Assembly (NCBI RefSeq): GCF_014646575.1
Contig: NZ_BMNN01000002.1
Span: forward strand, 178,255 to 242,254
DNA from: Halopseudomonas pertucinogena
GTDB taxonomy: Bacteria; Pseudomonadota; Gammaproteobacteria; Pseudomonadales; Pseudomonadaceae
Direction: 5' to 3'
Length of the DNA stretch: 64,000 bases
Each line of letters begins with the position of its first letter. The stretch's first letter is position 1. Shown here in pieces: positions 12,316-20,423 of this stretch. Both the position numbers and the translations under genes were made by a program. The notes under the pieces were generated by a model, which saw only the letters and a list, made by a program, of their open reading frames with translations, had not been told where the DNA came from and made no database searches.

Positions 12316-12340
12316 GGCACGCTACCGCCCCAGGATTTAC
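12316..12340 (-). promoter_or_regulatory. ops / JUMPstart element for RfaH recruitment
   Basis: Read on the minus strand, 12316-12340 contains GGGGCGGTAGCGTGCC, which includes the 12-base E. coli ops core GGCGGTAGCGTG (12318-12329) without mismatch. It is preceded by GTAAATCCT, close to the GTAAAGCCA that precedes ops in enterobacterial JUMPstart sequences. It lies in the untranslated leader, 36 bp before the glmS ATG, and about 100 bp after the rfaH-like gene on the same strand. In E. coli, RNA polymerase pauses at ops and loads RfaH. Placement at the head of a long polysaccharide operon fits that mechanism exactly. Confidence 0.88.
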
Positions 12341-12431
12341 TGTCTGCTTCCTGAGGACTAGCAATAACGAGTTTATGACGCCAACTTTGTGACGCCTTGG
12401 CGGCTATAAGACCGCGGGTTGTCGGAAATGT

Positions 12432-12938
12432 TCAGCCAGACGCGGAGAGCGCCCTAAGTGGGACGCTTAGTTGCTGTTGGCGGTTAAGCAAATCAAGTAG
12501 CACTATTGCCCTTTCTTCACCATCTGCCTTACAGAAAACCGCATTCAGATCCTTGAAGGGGCCTTCGATTAACGTTACCGGCGATCCTGTCTTGAATAAT
12601 GGCTTGTTGCCTGCCTTGGAAAGCCGGGCCTGCAGGTCGTCGATGATGGCATCGGGTACCGGCAGTGGCTCATTGGCGAAGGTGATGAGGCGCAGCACCC
12701 CGCGGGTTGAGCGTATGCTGTGCCAGCTGTCGCTCAGCCGGCACAGGTTGATGAAAAGATACCCCGGGAATAATGGCTGTTGTGTGACAACGCGTTTGCC
12801 CTGGCGGATCTTTTCTACGGTGTGCAGGGGGCAATAACAGGAGAAGAACTGGTTGCGCAGGTTCTCTTCGGCCCGGATTTCCTGCCGGGGTTTGCATTGA
12901 ACCAGATACCATTTCGCAGTTCTTGATGTGTCCAACAC
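12432..12938 (-). CDS. rfaH: Transcription antiterminator RfaH (NusG family)
   Basis: A 168-residue NusG paralogue. The NGN domain shows KWYLVQCKPRQEIRAEENL, EKIRQGKRVVTQQPLFPGYLF and IRSTRGVLRLI. The C-terminal part has VTLIEGPFKDLNAVF followed by DGEERAIVLLDLLNRQ, matching the E. coli RfaH pattern (F-x-AIF-x-PDGE-R-x-LLLNLI) rather than a housekeeping NusG KOW domain. RfaH loads on paused polymerase at ops DNA and stops premature termination in long, poorly translated operons. The gene sits directly upstream of an ops-led polysaccharide operon in the same direction, so its product probably controls the adjacent genes. No other NusG-type gene is in the window. Confidence 0.93.
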   Translation of the reverse strand: MLDTSRTAKWYLVQCKPRQEIRAEENLRNQFFSCYCPLHTVEKIRQGKRVVTQQPLFPGYLFINLCRLSDSWHSIRSTRGVLRLITFANEPLPVPDAIIDDLQARLSKAGNKPLFKTGSPVTLIEGPFKDLNAVFCKADGEERAIVLLDLLNRQQQLSVPLRALSASG

Positions 12939-13017
12939 GATGAATCCGCATCCTTTTAACTCGCGGCCCTCGCGGGCAACGATATTACTTGGCTATCAGT
13001 TAATTCCGATAAGTCCG

Positions 13018-13049
13018 CTGTATGAGATACGCTCTCATAAACCATACAG
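13018..13049. other. Inverted repeat upstream of rfaH
   Basis: TATGAGA TACGC TCTCATA (13021-13039) is a perfect 7-bp inverted repeat. An alternative outer pairing joins CTGTATG (13018-13024) with CATACAG (13043-13049). It lies about 80 bp upstream of the rfaH ATG and about 50 bp beyond the metallo-hydrolase stop. No T tract follows on either strand, so it looks more like an operator or a structured leader than an intrinsic terminator. Function is unknown. Confidence 0.35.
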
Positions 13050-13096
13050 CCGAGCTTGAGACTTACCAATAGTCCATTTGTTCTATCGTTGGGCTT

Positions 13097-14497
13097 TCAG
13101 GGAATAAGAATTTCACAAGGGCGCGAACCAGGTTGCATTTTCTGGCGTAATGCCAGTGCCAGGGCTTGCTTTGCCCCCTCCTCTCCGTGTATCAGGCGCA
13201 CCTCTTCCGGCGGGTGCCGCATGCGTGTGATGAAGTTCACCAAGCCTGCCTGGTCCGCGTGGGCGGAGTAGCCGCCCAGGGTGGTCACGCCGGCGCGGAT
13301 ATCCAGGCGTTGGCCTTCAATATCCACATACCCGCCGGCCGGCCCATATTGCTGGATGGCCCGGCCGGTGGTGCCACGCGCCTGGTAGCCGGTAAAGAGC
13401 ACGTTGTGGCGCGGGTCCTCCAGCATGGCTTTGAGGTAGTTGACCACCCTGCCCGCCGTGCACATGCCGTTGCCGGTAATGACGATGGCCGGCTGGCGGG
13501 TGCTGGCCAGGCGGTTGACCATGGCCAGATGCTGGGCATGGGTGTTGACGGTAAGCAACTGATCAAACCCGAGGGGCCTGCGGCCGCTGGCGACGCGCTT
13601 GAGCGCTTCCTTCGCCCAGTAGGGTTTGAGCTGCCGATACAACGCAGTGAAGCGGGTGGCCAGGGGTGCATCCAGAATTACCGGCATCTGCTGCCAGTCG
13701 CCCTTGCCCCCGTTGATGATCTCTTCCAGCTCGTAGAGCAGCTCCTGGGTGCGGCCGATACTGAACGCCGGGATCAATACCGTGCCGCCATCCGACAGCG
13801 CCTGCTCCAGCGCCGTCTGGAAGCGCCGGCGGCGGGTGCGGCGGTCCTCATGCAGGCGGTCGCCGTAGGTGCTTTCCAGCACCACGACATCCGCCGAATA
13901 GGGAATGTCCGGGGGCGGCAGGATGGGTGCGTGGGGTGCGCCCAGGTCACCGGAAAAGATGATGCGGCGGCGCCGGCCCTCTTCGGGATACAGCACATCA
14001 CACTCCACCCACGCGGAGCCGAGGATATGCCCGGCGCGCTGAAAGCGGATCTTCAGTTGTACCTCCGGCGTGTCGACTACCTTCACCCACTCCCGGTAGG
14101 TCTTGCCCTGCAGCATGGGCTCCACCAGCTGGATGAAGCGTTCGGCCTGCTGCTGGTCGCGCTGGATGCCGAGCAGGAAGGCATCTTCCAGCACCGTGGG
14201 CAACAGCAGGGCCGACGGCTCGGTGCAATACACCGGGCCCTTGAACCCGGCACCGATCAACCACGGCAGCCGGCCGACGTGATCGATATGCACATGGGTG
14301 AGAATGAGCGCCCTGATGGAGCCCAGCGGGAACTCGATGCTCAGGTCCCCGGCGCCCCTGCCCCGGCTGGAGGATTCATCACCCTGAAACAGTCCGCAGT
14401 CTATAAGAACGCTCGCTTCCGGCGTCAGGTGCAGCTGGTGGCATGAGCCGGTTACGCCATTGACGGCGCCGTGATGTTCGATGTAGGGATAGTTCAT
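13097..14497 (-). CDS. MBL-fold RNA metallo-hydrolase, beta-CASP type
   Basis: A 466-residue metallo-beta-lactamase-fold protein. The zinc signature LTHVHIDHVGRLP gives H68-x-H70-x-D72-H73. Further metal ligands are suggested by AGHILGSAW, IFSGDLG and the C-terminal GGYSAHADQ. The inserted beta-CASP domain includes VVLESTYGDRLH, LIPAFSIGRTQELLYEL and VITGNGMCTAGRVV. Proteins of this layout (YSH1/CPSF-73-like in bacteria) are RNA nucleases or predicted as such; the target is unknown. It is transcribed toward rfaH with a 158-bp gap, so the two may or may not be linked. The opposite neighbour is the divergent export operon. Confidence 0.88.
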   Translation of the reverse strand: MNYPYIEHHGAVNGVTGSCHQLHLTPEASVLIDCGLFQGDESSSRGRGAGDLSIEFPLGSIRALILTHVHIDHVGRLPWLIGAGFKGPVYCTEPSALLLPTVLEDAFLLGIQRDQQQAERFIQLVEPMLQGKTYREWVKVVDTPEVQLKIRFQRAGHILGSAWVECDVLYPEEGRRRRIIFSGDLGAPHAPILPPPDIPYSADVVVLESTYGDRLHEDRRTRRRRFQTALEQALSDGGTVLIPAFSIGRTQELLYELEEIINGGKGDWQQMPVILDAPLATRFTALYRQLKPYWAKEALKRVASGRRPLGFDQLLTVNTHAQHLAMVNRLASTRQPAIVITGNGMCTAGRVVNYLKAMLEDPRHNVLFTGYQARGTTGRAIQQYGPAGGYVDIEGQRLDIRAGVTTLGGYSAHADQAGLVNFITRMRHPPEEVRLIHGEEGAKQALALALRQKMQPGSRPCEILIP

Positions 14498-14703
14498 TTC
14501 GGCGCCTTGGACGAAAGTTTCCGGTGGGTCTGTTTTGATTGTGCTATGTATTCAAGCGAGGCGCAGTGAACGAGTACGCAATATGAGCGTCAAAGGGGCA
14601 CACTTACGGGTGGCCAGTTGCACCCACCGTGCCCATACTGCAGCTGGCAGTGGGCAAGAGTGTCGGCCCCGGCCGACTGGCATGACAAAACGCATGGGAT
14701 GGC

Positions 14704-15141
14704 ATGTTCAAATCTATTCTGGTTGTTTGTGTAGGTAATATCTGTCGCTCACCGACGGGCGAGGCTTTACTGAAAGGCAAGTTGGAAGGACGCGGAATCG
14801 AAGTCAGTTCGGCCGGGCTCGGTGCATTGGTGGGCAAGCCCGTTGATGCCACAGCCGCAGAGGTAATGGCCGCCGCCGGTTATCACCTGCCTGATCATCA
14901 GGCCCGCCAATTGACCCCCGATATGCTCCGTGCAGCCGATCTGGTGCTGGCGATGGAACAAAAGCATCTGGAATCGATCCATTCAATGGCCCCGGAGGCC
15001 CGCGGCAAGACGTTCTTGTTTGGCAAGTGGTCGAACAACCGGGAAGTACCTGACCCGTATCGCCAGCAACTGCCTGCCTTCGAACATGTATTTCGACTTC
15101 TCGATGAGGCCGCCACTGCCTGGCTGCCTTATCTCAAGTAA
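14704..15141 (+). CDS. wzb: Low molecular weight protein-tyrosine phosphatase (Wzb/Etp)
   Basis: A 145-residue cytoplasmic phosphatase. The P-loop CVGNICRSP gives the C(x)5R motif with Cys9 and Arg15, and the general acid lies in DPYR (Asp117). It dephosphorylates the C-terminal tyrosines of the cognate Wzc/Etk kinase; cycling of phosphorylation is needed for high-molecular-weight polymer export. It lies 29 bp upstream of the kinase gene and starts the plus-strand export operon. The 206-bp region before it, opposite the metallo-hydrolase gene, must hold the promoter, which I could not place convincingly. Confidence 0.93.
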   Translation: MFKSILVVCVGNICRSPTGEALLKGKLEGRGIEVSSAGLGALVGKPVDATAAEVMAAAGYHLPDHQARQLTPDMLRAADLVLAMEQKHLESIHSMAPEARGKTFLFGKWSNNREVPDPYRQQLPAFEHVFRLLDEAATAWLPYLK

Positions 15142-15170
15142 AAACAATCGTGTGAACAGAGAGCAACTTA

Positions 15171-17375
15171 ATGCAGAGTACGCCTGGCGCAGCGCCACCC
15201 AGCAATAGTGACGAAATCGATCTTCTGGCGCTGTTGGGTGCCTTGATTGATAACAAGGGCATCATCATTGCCTGTACCTTCCTGTTTGCCGTTGCCGGCG
15301 TTGCCTATGCCCTGCTGAGCACGCCCATATATCGCGCCAACGCGATGATCCAGATCGAGGAGAAGTCCTCCGGCGTGGGCAGCCTGCTGGGAGACAGCGA
15401 GCTGTTCCCCACCACCTCCGCTGCGGTGACCGAGATCGAACTGCTCAAGTCGCGCCAGGTGATTGGCCAGGCAGTGGACAACCTCAAGCTGACCATTGTT
15501 GCTCAGCCGAAGCTGTTTCCGGTTATCGGTGCGTTCATGCACCGCCGCTATCAGCCGGAGCCGGAGAAGCCCGTGGCTGATGCCTTCATGGGCTTTTCCA
15601 GTTACGCCTGGGGGGGCGAGAAGCTGGAGATATTCCAGCTGGAAGTCCCCTCCGGCTATCAGGGCGAACCCCTTGTGCTCCGGGCCGAGGAGAGCGGCGG
15701 TTTTACTCTGCTGAATGAAGATGGCGTCACGCTCATAACCGGTCGGGTGGGCGAGCCGATAGACAGCCATGGCTTCAAGATTCAGGTGCAGGAGCTGGTC
15801 GCCCGGCCCGGCACCGAGTTCAACGTGGTCAAGCGCGGCCGGTTGAGCACCATTCTCGGTTTGCAGCGCAGCATTGGCGCGAGTGAGAAGGGCAAGGACT
15901 CGGGCATCGTGACCGTCACCCTTGAACACCCCAAGCCGCCCTTTGCCATGGCTGTGCTGGACGAGGTAAGCCGCCTGTACGTTCGCCAGAACGTGGAGCG
16001 CCGCTCGGCCGAGGCCCAGCAGAGCCTGGAGTTTCTCACTGACCAACTGCCGAAGGTACGCCGGGATCTGGAGCAGGCCGAGAATGCGCTCAACGCTTAT
16101 CAGGCCAGCGCGGGCTCGGTTGATATCACCATCGAGACCCAGTCGGTGCTCAACCAGGTGGTGGAGCTGGAGGCAGCCATTTCCGAGCTGACGCTCAAGC
16201 GCGAGGAGCTGCAACGCCGCTTTACCCGGGATCACCCAAGCTATCAGGCGCTGATGAGCCAGCTTGGCCAGCTCGAGAGCCGCCGCAATCGCCTGCTGGA
16301 TGAGGTGGGTGGCCTGCCGGAGACCCAGCAGGAGCTGCTGCGCCTCACCCGCGATGTTCAGGTCAGCACCGAGATCTACACCCAGATGCTGAACAAGTCC
16401 CAGGAGCTGGACGTGATGCGTGCGGGCACTGTGGGCAACGTACGCATCATCGATGAGGCGGCGGTGGATACCAGCGCACCGGTCAAACCCAAGAAGCCGT
16501 TGATCGTCGTACTGGCTACCCTGCTGGGCGCCATGCTGGGTGTCGCCATCGCCCTGCTCCGCCATGCGCTGAACCGTGGCGTGGAGAACCCCGAACTGAT
16601 CGAGCAGATCGGCCTGCCGGTGTATGCTTCCATTCCCTTCAGCAAGGACCAGGAGGTGCTGGAGCGCAAGGGCAAGACCCAGGGCTCGCACCTGCTGGCG
16701 GCGACCAACCCGGCGGACCTGTCCATCGAGGCGCTGCGCAGCCTGCGCACCAGCCTGCACTTCGCGATGATGGAAGCGAAGAACAACATCCTGATGATTT
16801 CCGGCCCCAGCCCGGCGGTGGGCAAGTCCTTTGTGTCCGCCAACCTGGCGGCCATCATTGCCCAGGCCGGACAGAAGGTGGTGCTGGTGGATGGCGATAT
16901 GCGCAAGGGCTACCTGCACAAGCTGGTTGACCGCCCCGCCGAGCCGGGGCTGTCCGGTTTGCTGGTGCACACTCACACCCTGGCGGACGTGGTTCACAAA
17001 ACGGAAGTCGAGCGGCTGCACTTCATCGGCCGCGGTCAGGTGCCGCCGAACCCGTCAGAACTGCTGATGCACGGCAACTTCCAGGCGCTGCTGGACCAGT
17101 TGAGCAAGATGTACGACCTTGTAATTGTCGACACACCGCCTATTCTGGCTGTGACCGATGCCGCACTGGTGGGACGCCTTGCCGGCACCAGCCTGATCGT
17201 GACCCGCTTCGGCCTGAACCCGATCAAGGAGATAGAGCTCACCCTGCAGCGCTTCCGTCATAACGGGATCGAGATCAAGGGTGCGATCTTCAATGCGGTG
17301 GAAAAAAAGGCTGCAGCCTACGGCTATGGCAACTATGGTTACTATCAGTACGAGTACAAGCCGGACGTGAAGTAA
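15171..17375 (+). CDS. wzc: Polysaccharide co-polymerase / tyrosine autokinase (Wzc/Etk)
   Basis: A 734-residue inner-membrane BY-kinase. N-terminal Wzz domain: a first membrane segment at GIIIACTFLFAVAGVAYALL, a long periplasmic coiled-coil region (about 260-410), and a second segment at LIVVLATLLGAMLGVAIALL. The cytoplasmic kinase has Walker A SGPSPAVGKSF (about 544-554), Walker A' VLVDGDMRKG and Walker B LVIVDTPPI. The C-terminus is a tyrosine cluster (YGYGNYGYYQYEYK), the autophosphorylation site and the target of the neighbouring phosphatase. It controls chain length and couples polymerisation with the Wza channel. Length and domain order match the family. Confidence 0.96.
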   Translation: MQSTPGAAPPSNSDEIDLLALLGALIDNKGIIIACTFLFAVAGVAYALLSTPIYRANAMIQIEEKSSGVGSLLGDSELFPTTSAAVTEIELLKSRQVIGQAVDNLKLTIVAQPKLFPVIGAFMHRRYQPEPEKPVADAFMGFSSYAWGGEKLEIFQLEVPSGYQGEPLVLRAEESGGFTLLNEDGVTLITGRVGEPIDSHGFKIQVQELVARPGTEFNVVKRGRLSTILGLQRSIGASEKGKDSGIVTVTLEHPKPPFAMAVLDEVSRLYVRQNVERRSAEAQQSLEFLTDQLPKVRRDLEQAENALNAYQASAGSVDITIETQSVLNQVVELEAAISELTLKREELQRRFTRDHPSYQALMSQLGQLESRRNRLLDEVGGLPETQQELLRLTRDVQVSTEIYTQMLNKSQELDVMRAGTVGNVRIIDEAAVDTSAPVKPKKPLIVVLATLLGAMLGVAIALLRHALNRGVENPELIEQIGLPVYASIPFSKDQEVLERKGKTQGSHLLAATNPADLSIEALRSLRTSLHFAMMEAKNNILMISGPSPAVGKSFVSANLAAIIAQAGQKVVLVDGDMRKGYLHKLVDRPAEPGLSGLLVHTHTLADVVHKTEVERLHFIGRGQVPPNPSELLMHGNFQALLDQLSKMYDLVIVDTPPILAVTDAALVGRLAGTSLIVTRFGLNPIKEIELTLQRFRHNGIEIKGAIFNAVEKKAAAYGYGNYGYYQYEYKPDVK

Positions 17376-17421
17376 CCGCCCGGCAACACGACTGCAACAG
17401 GGAACCTTTAGACTGTTGCGT

Positions 17422-17450
17422 GTTCCCATAGACAATCGACCGGTTATAAT
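17422..17450 (+). promoter_or_regulatory. Possible sigma-70 promoter for yjbE
   Basis: A perfect -10 hexamer TATAAT lies at 17445-17450, 51 bp before the yjbE ATG. The expected -35 region (17422-17427, GTTCCC) is poor, so activator help would be needed. The position fits separate expression of yjbE from inside the operon. Confidence 0.4.
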
Positions 17451-17500
17451 CCGAGACTACTTACTGTTCTGACTTCATTCAGATCAAGAGGAGACGAGAC

Positions 17501-17782
17501 ATGAAGAAACAAACAATCGCCCTGCTGGCAAGTGGTCTGCTGCTCGCCTCCGGCATGACCTTCGCCCAGCAGGATGTGGGTGAGCCCGCCCCTGCCGGCA
17601 CCCCTGAAACCGCAGCCGGTACCGGCGGTACCGGAGCCGGCGCTGGCGCAGCCGGTGGCCTGAGCGCAGGCGGTGTAGCTCTCGGCGTGGCCGTTGTTGG
17701 TCTGGCCGTAGCGGCGGCTTCCGACAGTGATGGCGGCGGCACCAGCACCTCTACTACCACCGCAACGACAACTGGTAACTGA
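17501..17782 (+). CDS. yjbE: YjbE-like small secreted Gly/Ala/Thr-rich protein
   Basis: A 93-residue protein preceded by a strong AGGAG site. It has a signal peptide (MKKQTIALLASGLLLASG, cleavage after TFA), then a low-complexity Pro/Gly/Ala stretch, a Gly-rich hydrophobic segment (GGVALGVAVVGLAVAAASD) and a Ser/Thr-rich tail. This layout and the position before wza and yjbFGH match YjbE, the small product at the head of the E. coli yjbEFGH exopolysaccharide operon. Its biochemical role is not established. A possible promoter precedes it and a strong terminator follows, so it may be made in excess over the downstream export proteins. Confidence 0.75.
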   Translation: MKKQTIALLASGLLLASGMTFAQQDVGEPAPAGTPETAAGTGGTGAGAGAAGGLSAGGVALGVAVVGLAVAAASDSDGGGTSTSTTTATTTGN

Positions 17783-17803
17783 TCCCGGTCAGCGGCTGGT
17801 CAG

Positions 17804-17841
17804 AAGCCACCTGAAACCCGCAACTTCAGGTGGCTTTTTTT
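17804..17841 (+). terminator. Intrinsic terminator between yjbE and wza (attenuator)
   Basis: AAGCCACCTGAA (17804-17815) pairs perfectly with TTCAGGTGGCTT (17825-17836), and a run of seven T follows. It lies 30 bp before the wza ATG, inside what is otherwise one operon, so it should reduce read-through to wza-yjbFGH unless bypassed. Confidence 0.9.
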
Positions 17842-17870
17842 ATGTTCAATCCTGCAAAGAAGAATAATCC

Positions 17871-18977
17871 ATGATCCGATTCCCGCTTCTGGCGCTGGGC
17901 GCATCTACCCTCCTCCTTCAGGCATGCATGTTCTCTCCGGGCATGCATATGGATACCGACCGTTTGATCAGCCAGGATTCCGCTGAAAACAGCATGGTGG
18001 AGCTGGTCCAGATTACGCCCAAGCTGCTGGCGCAGGATCAGGCGGTGAAGAACGGTGTCGAGATACCCGAGGAGCTGCTGGCCTACACGCCGGAAAATTA
18101 CCGCATTGGTGCCAACGATGCGCTCTTCATTACCGTGTGGGATCACCCTGAACTGACCATTCCCGGCGGGCAGCAGCAACCCTCAAGCGCCAACGCCCGG
18201 GTGGTGCGCGACGACGGCACGCTGTTCTACCCCTTTATCGGTAACGTGCATGTTGCCGGCAAGACCCTTGAAGAACTCCGCGAGATCATTGCCAACCGTC
18301 TGGCCCGCTATATCGAGCAGCCCCAGGTGGATGTGAACGTGATCGAGTACAACAGCCAGAAGATCTATTTCAGCGGTGCGTTCGTGAACTCCGGCTTTCA
18401 GCCGGTGAATGCCCAGCGCCTGACCCTGCTGGAAGCGGTGGGCCAGGCACAGATCGACCCGGAAACGGCGGACCTGTCCAACCTGCAGCTGATCCGTGAT
18501 GGCGTGACCTACCGCCTGGATTACGATCGTCTGACCAGCACGCCCAGCCGTATCGGTGACATCTACCTCAAGCCCGGCGACAAGCTGCATATGGGCCTCA
18601 ACGATGCGCGCAAGATACTGGTCATGGGCGAAGTCCCCCAGCCGGGCGCCATGCCCTACCGCACCAGCCGCATGACACTGAGCGAGGTGCTGGGCACCGT
18701 GGGTGGGCCGTCTCCGATCAGCGCCAGCGGTCGTGAGGTATATGTGATCCGCGGCATGGACAACCTAGAGAACGAGAAGGCCACCGTGTTCCAGCTGAAC
18801 GCGAAGTCTCCCTCGGCCTTTATCCTGGCGAACCGGTTCGAGATGGAGCCACAGGATGTGGTGTTTGTGGGCGCTGCGGGCGTCACCCGCTGGAACCGCT
18901 TCATAAGCCAGCTGCTGCCCACCGCTACCATTCTGTACACCGGTGCACGTACTGGGGATGAAGTAGGCGGCAACTGA
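17871..18977 (+). CDS. wza: Polysaccharide export outer-membrane lipoprotein (Wza/GfcE)
   Basis: A 368-residue outer-membrane export channel subunit. A lipoprotein signal ends LLLQAC (lipid-anchored Cys at residue 19). Then come the Poly_export domain (ENYRIGANDALFITVWDHPEL, VRDDGTLFYPFIGNV, GKTLEELREIIANRL) and SLBB-type domains (KIYFSGAFVNSG, ILVMGEVPQPGAMPYRTS, LSEVLGTVGG). The C-terminal segment RFISQLLPTATILYTGA corresponds to the amphipathic helix that crosses the outer membrane in Wza octamers. It forms the exit channel together with Wzc. It stands downstream of an intrinsic terminator and 10 bp before yjbF. Confidence 0.95.
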   Translation: MIRFPLLALGASTLLLQACMFSPGMHMDTDRLISQDSAENSMVELVQITPKLLAQDQAVKNGVEIPEELLAYTPENYRIGANDALFITVWDHPELTIPGGQQQPSSANARVVRDDGTLFYPFIGNVHVAGKTLEELREIIANRLARYIEQPQVDVNVIEYNSQKIYFSGAFVNSGFQPVNAQRLTLLEAVGQAQIDPETADLSNLQLIRDGVTYRLDYDRLTSTPSRIGDIYLKPGDKLHMGLNDARKILVMGEVPQPGAMPYRTSRMTLSEVLGTVGGPSPISASGREVYVIRGMDNLENEKATVFQLNAKSPSAFILANRFEMEPQDVVFVGAAGVTRWNRFISQLLPTATILYTGARTGDEVGGN

Positions 18978-18987
18978 GGAGCACCCA

Positions 18988-19644
18988 GTGAAGACCTTTA
19001 TACAAAGGGTCACACTGGGCGTGGCCATCATTGGCCTGGCCGGGTGTAACTCCTTATCGCGCGATGCGGTTGAAACCATGCGCCTCGCCATCAGCGGGCC
19101 GGAGTCTGTCATCAGCGTCGACCGCGTCAATGCGGTTGACGCGCCGGTGCTGCTGGCGGAGCTGGACGGCGCCGAAGCATTGCTGGTGGCCCCGGGGGCC
19201 GCAACCGGCCGGGCTGAATGGCACGGTCTGACCGAGATGCTGCTGACCCATCACGGGAGGCTGGTGCAGTCCGCCGGTCTGCCGGTGGATGTGATTGCTC
19301 CGCTGGTGGTTAACGACCCCTTTCTCACCGGGCTGAACAGGGTTACCACAGGCACCGAAGTAACCCGCCTGGTGGATTACCCGGCGCAATACCGGACTGG
19401 CCTGCGCCAGCATGCGCGCTATCGCGTGGGTCGGATGGAATCCATTACCTATATGGGCGCCAGGCACCAGCTGCTGCGGATCGACGAGATGATCAACATG
19501 CCGGAGCTGGGGTTTCGCGCTACAAACCGCTATTGGGTAGAGCCGGACACCGGCCTGGTGCGCCACAGCGTGCAGCATCTTGCCCCTGATATGCCGCCAC
19601 TGGTGCTTACCCTGGCCAAAACCGAAGGGGGAGCGCGCCCATGA
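18988..19644 (+). CDS. yjbF: YjbF/GfcB family lipoprotein
   Basis: A 218-residue lipoprotein with signal peptide and lipobox IGLAGC (Cys20). The mature part matches the YjbF/GfcB family in layout: an early LAISGPESVISVDRVNA-type stretch, central YRVGRMESITYMGARH and a WVEPDTGLVRHSVQHL segment near the end. GfcB is needed for group-4 capsule assembly in E. coli, but its molecular function is not settled. The stop overlaps the yjbG start (ATGA), showing tight coupling with the next two genes. Family assignment comes from these features plus the yjbFGH order. Confidence 0.85.
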   Translation: MKTFIQRVTLGVAIIGLAGCNSLSRDAVETMRLAISGPESVISVDRVNAVDAPVLLAELDGAEALLVAPGAATGRAEWHGLTEMLLTHHGRLVQSAGLPVDVIAPLVVNDPFLTGLNRVTTGTEVTRLVDYPAQYRTGLRQHARYRVGRMESITYMGARHQLLRIDEMINMPELGFRATNRYWVEPDTGLVRHSVQHLAPDMPPLVLTLAKTEGGARP

Positions 19645-20423
19645 TGCCTCTGCGTTCCCTTGGCCTTTCTCTCGTGGGTGCGTTGCTGCTCGGCTTTGGC
19701 CAGAGTGCCGCATCCCATACGGTCAGCGTAGCCGGTGCGGTGCTCAAGCCCGGCACCTTCCGATGGCATGCCGATGCGCGGCTGCATGATGCGACCGTGG
19801 CCGGTCAGGTGCGTGCGGATGCCTGGTTCCTCGGCGCGGCGCTGCTGCGCAAGAGCGAATTGGAGCCGCAGCAGCGTCTGAAGGCAGGAGTGCTGTTCGA
19901 TATTCGGGTGAACCGCATCCATGCCCGTGCCACCAATAACGCCCCGCTGCTGGAGCTGATCAAACGGCTGGACACCCAGGTCGCAGCCATGCCGGTCACC
20001 GGTCGGGTGCCGGCGCAGCTGGATCCTTTCCAGCTGCTGATCAAGCAGAATAACGCGCTGCTGGAGCCCGGCGACAGGCTGATCTACCCCCAACGCCCCT
20101 CCCAGGTGCGAGTGATGGGCGCCGTAGCGGCCGATTGCACCCTGGCCTTTGATGCGGCGCTGGCATTGAAGGATTACCTGGCCCAGTGCCCGGCGCACCC
20201 GGCGGCGGATCGCAATCTTGTGCAGGTCATTCAGCCGGACGGTCGGGTTGAGGAAGTGGGCATCGCTCATTGGAATGAACAGAAGGTGAACGTGGCCGTG
20301 GGCGCCGTCATCTATCGTCCCCTGAGCCCGGCGCAGATTTCGCCGGACGCAGCGGATCTGAACCGGGATATGGCAGCGCTGCTGGCCACCCAGTACCAGC
20401 TGGGAGGCCGCTTCAGTGAGTAA
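19641..20423 (+). CDS. yjbG: YjbG/GfcC family periplasmic capsule protein
   Basis: A 260-residue periplasmic protein with a cleavable signal (cleavage near SAASHT). It begins with a SLBB-like stretch VSVAGAVLKPGTFRWHADARL, continues with AWFLGAALLRKSELEPQQRLK, and has a second beta-grasp-like region (RVMGAVAADCTLAF). This is the GfcC architecture: two Wza-D2/D3-like domains plus helices. It probably contacts the export channel or the polymer; this is inference from the GfcC structure. It overlaps yjbF by 4 bp and yjbH by 8 bp. Confidence 0.85.
   Translation: MMPLRSLGLSLVGALLLGFGQSAASHTVSVAGAVLKPGTFRWHADARLHDATVAGQVRADAWFLGAALLRKSELEPQQRLKAGVLFDIRVNRIHARATNNAPLLELIKRLDTQVAAMPVTGRVPAQLDPFQLLIKQNNALLEPGDRLIYPQRPSQVRVMGAVAADCTLAFDAALALKDYLAQCPAHPAADRNLVQVIQPDGRVEEVGIAHWNEQKVNVAVGAVIYRPLSPAQISPDAADLNRDMAALLATQYQLGGRFSE

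Noticed and set aside
10597-12354. Long open frame on the plus strand opposite glmS copy 1
   Set aside because: It is the complementary-strand shadow of a GC3-biased gene; composition is biased (Gly/Val/Gln-rich) and there are no recognisable motifs or ribosome site.
14498-14703. A second ops element or clear promoter ahead of the wzb-wzc operon
   Set aside because: No GGCGGTAG core is present on the plus strand and no -35/-10 pair was convincing enough to list.
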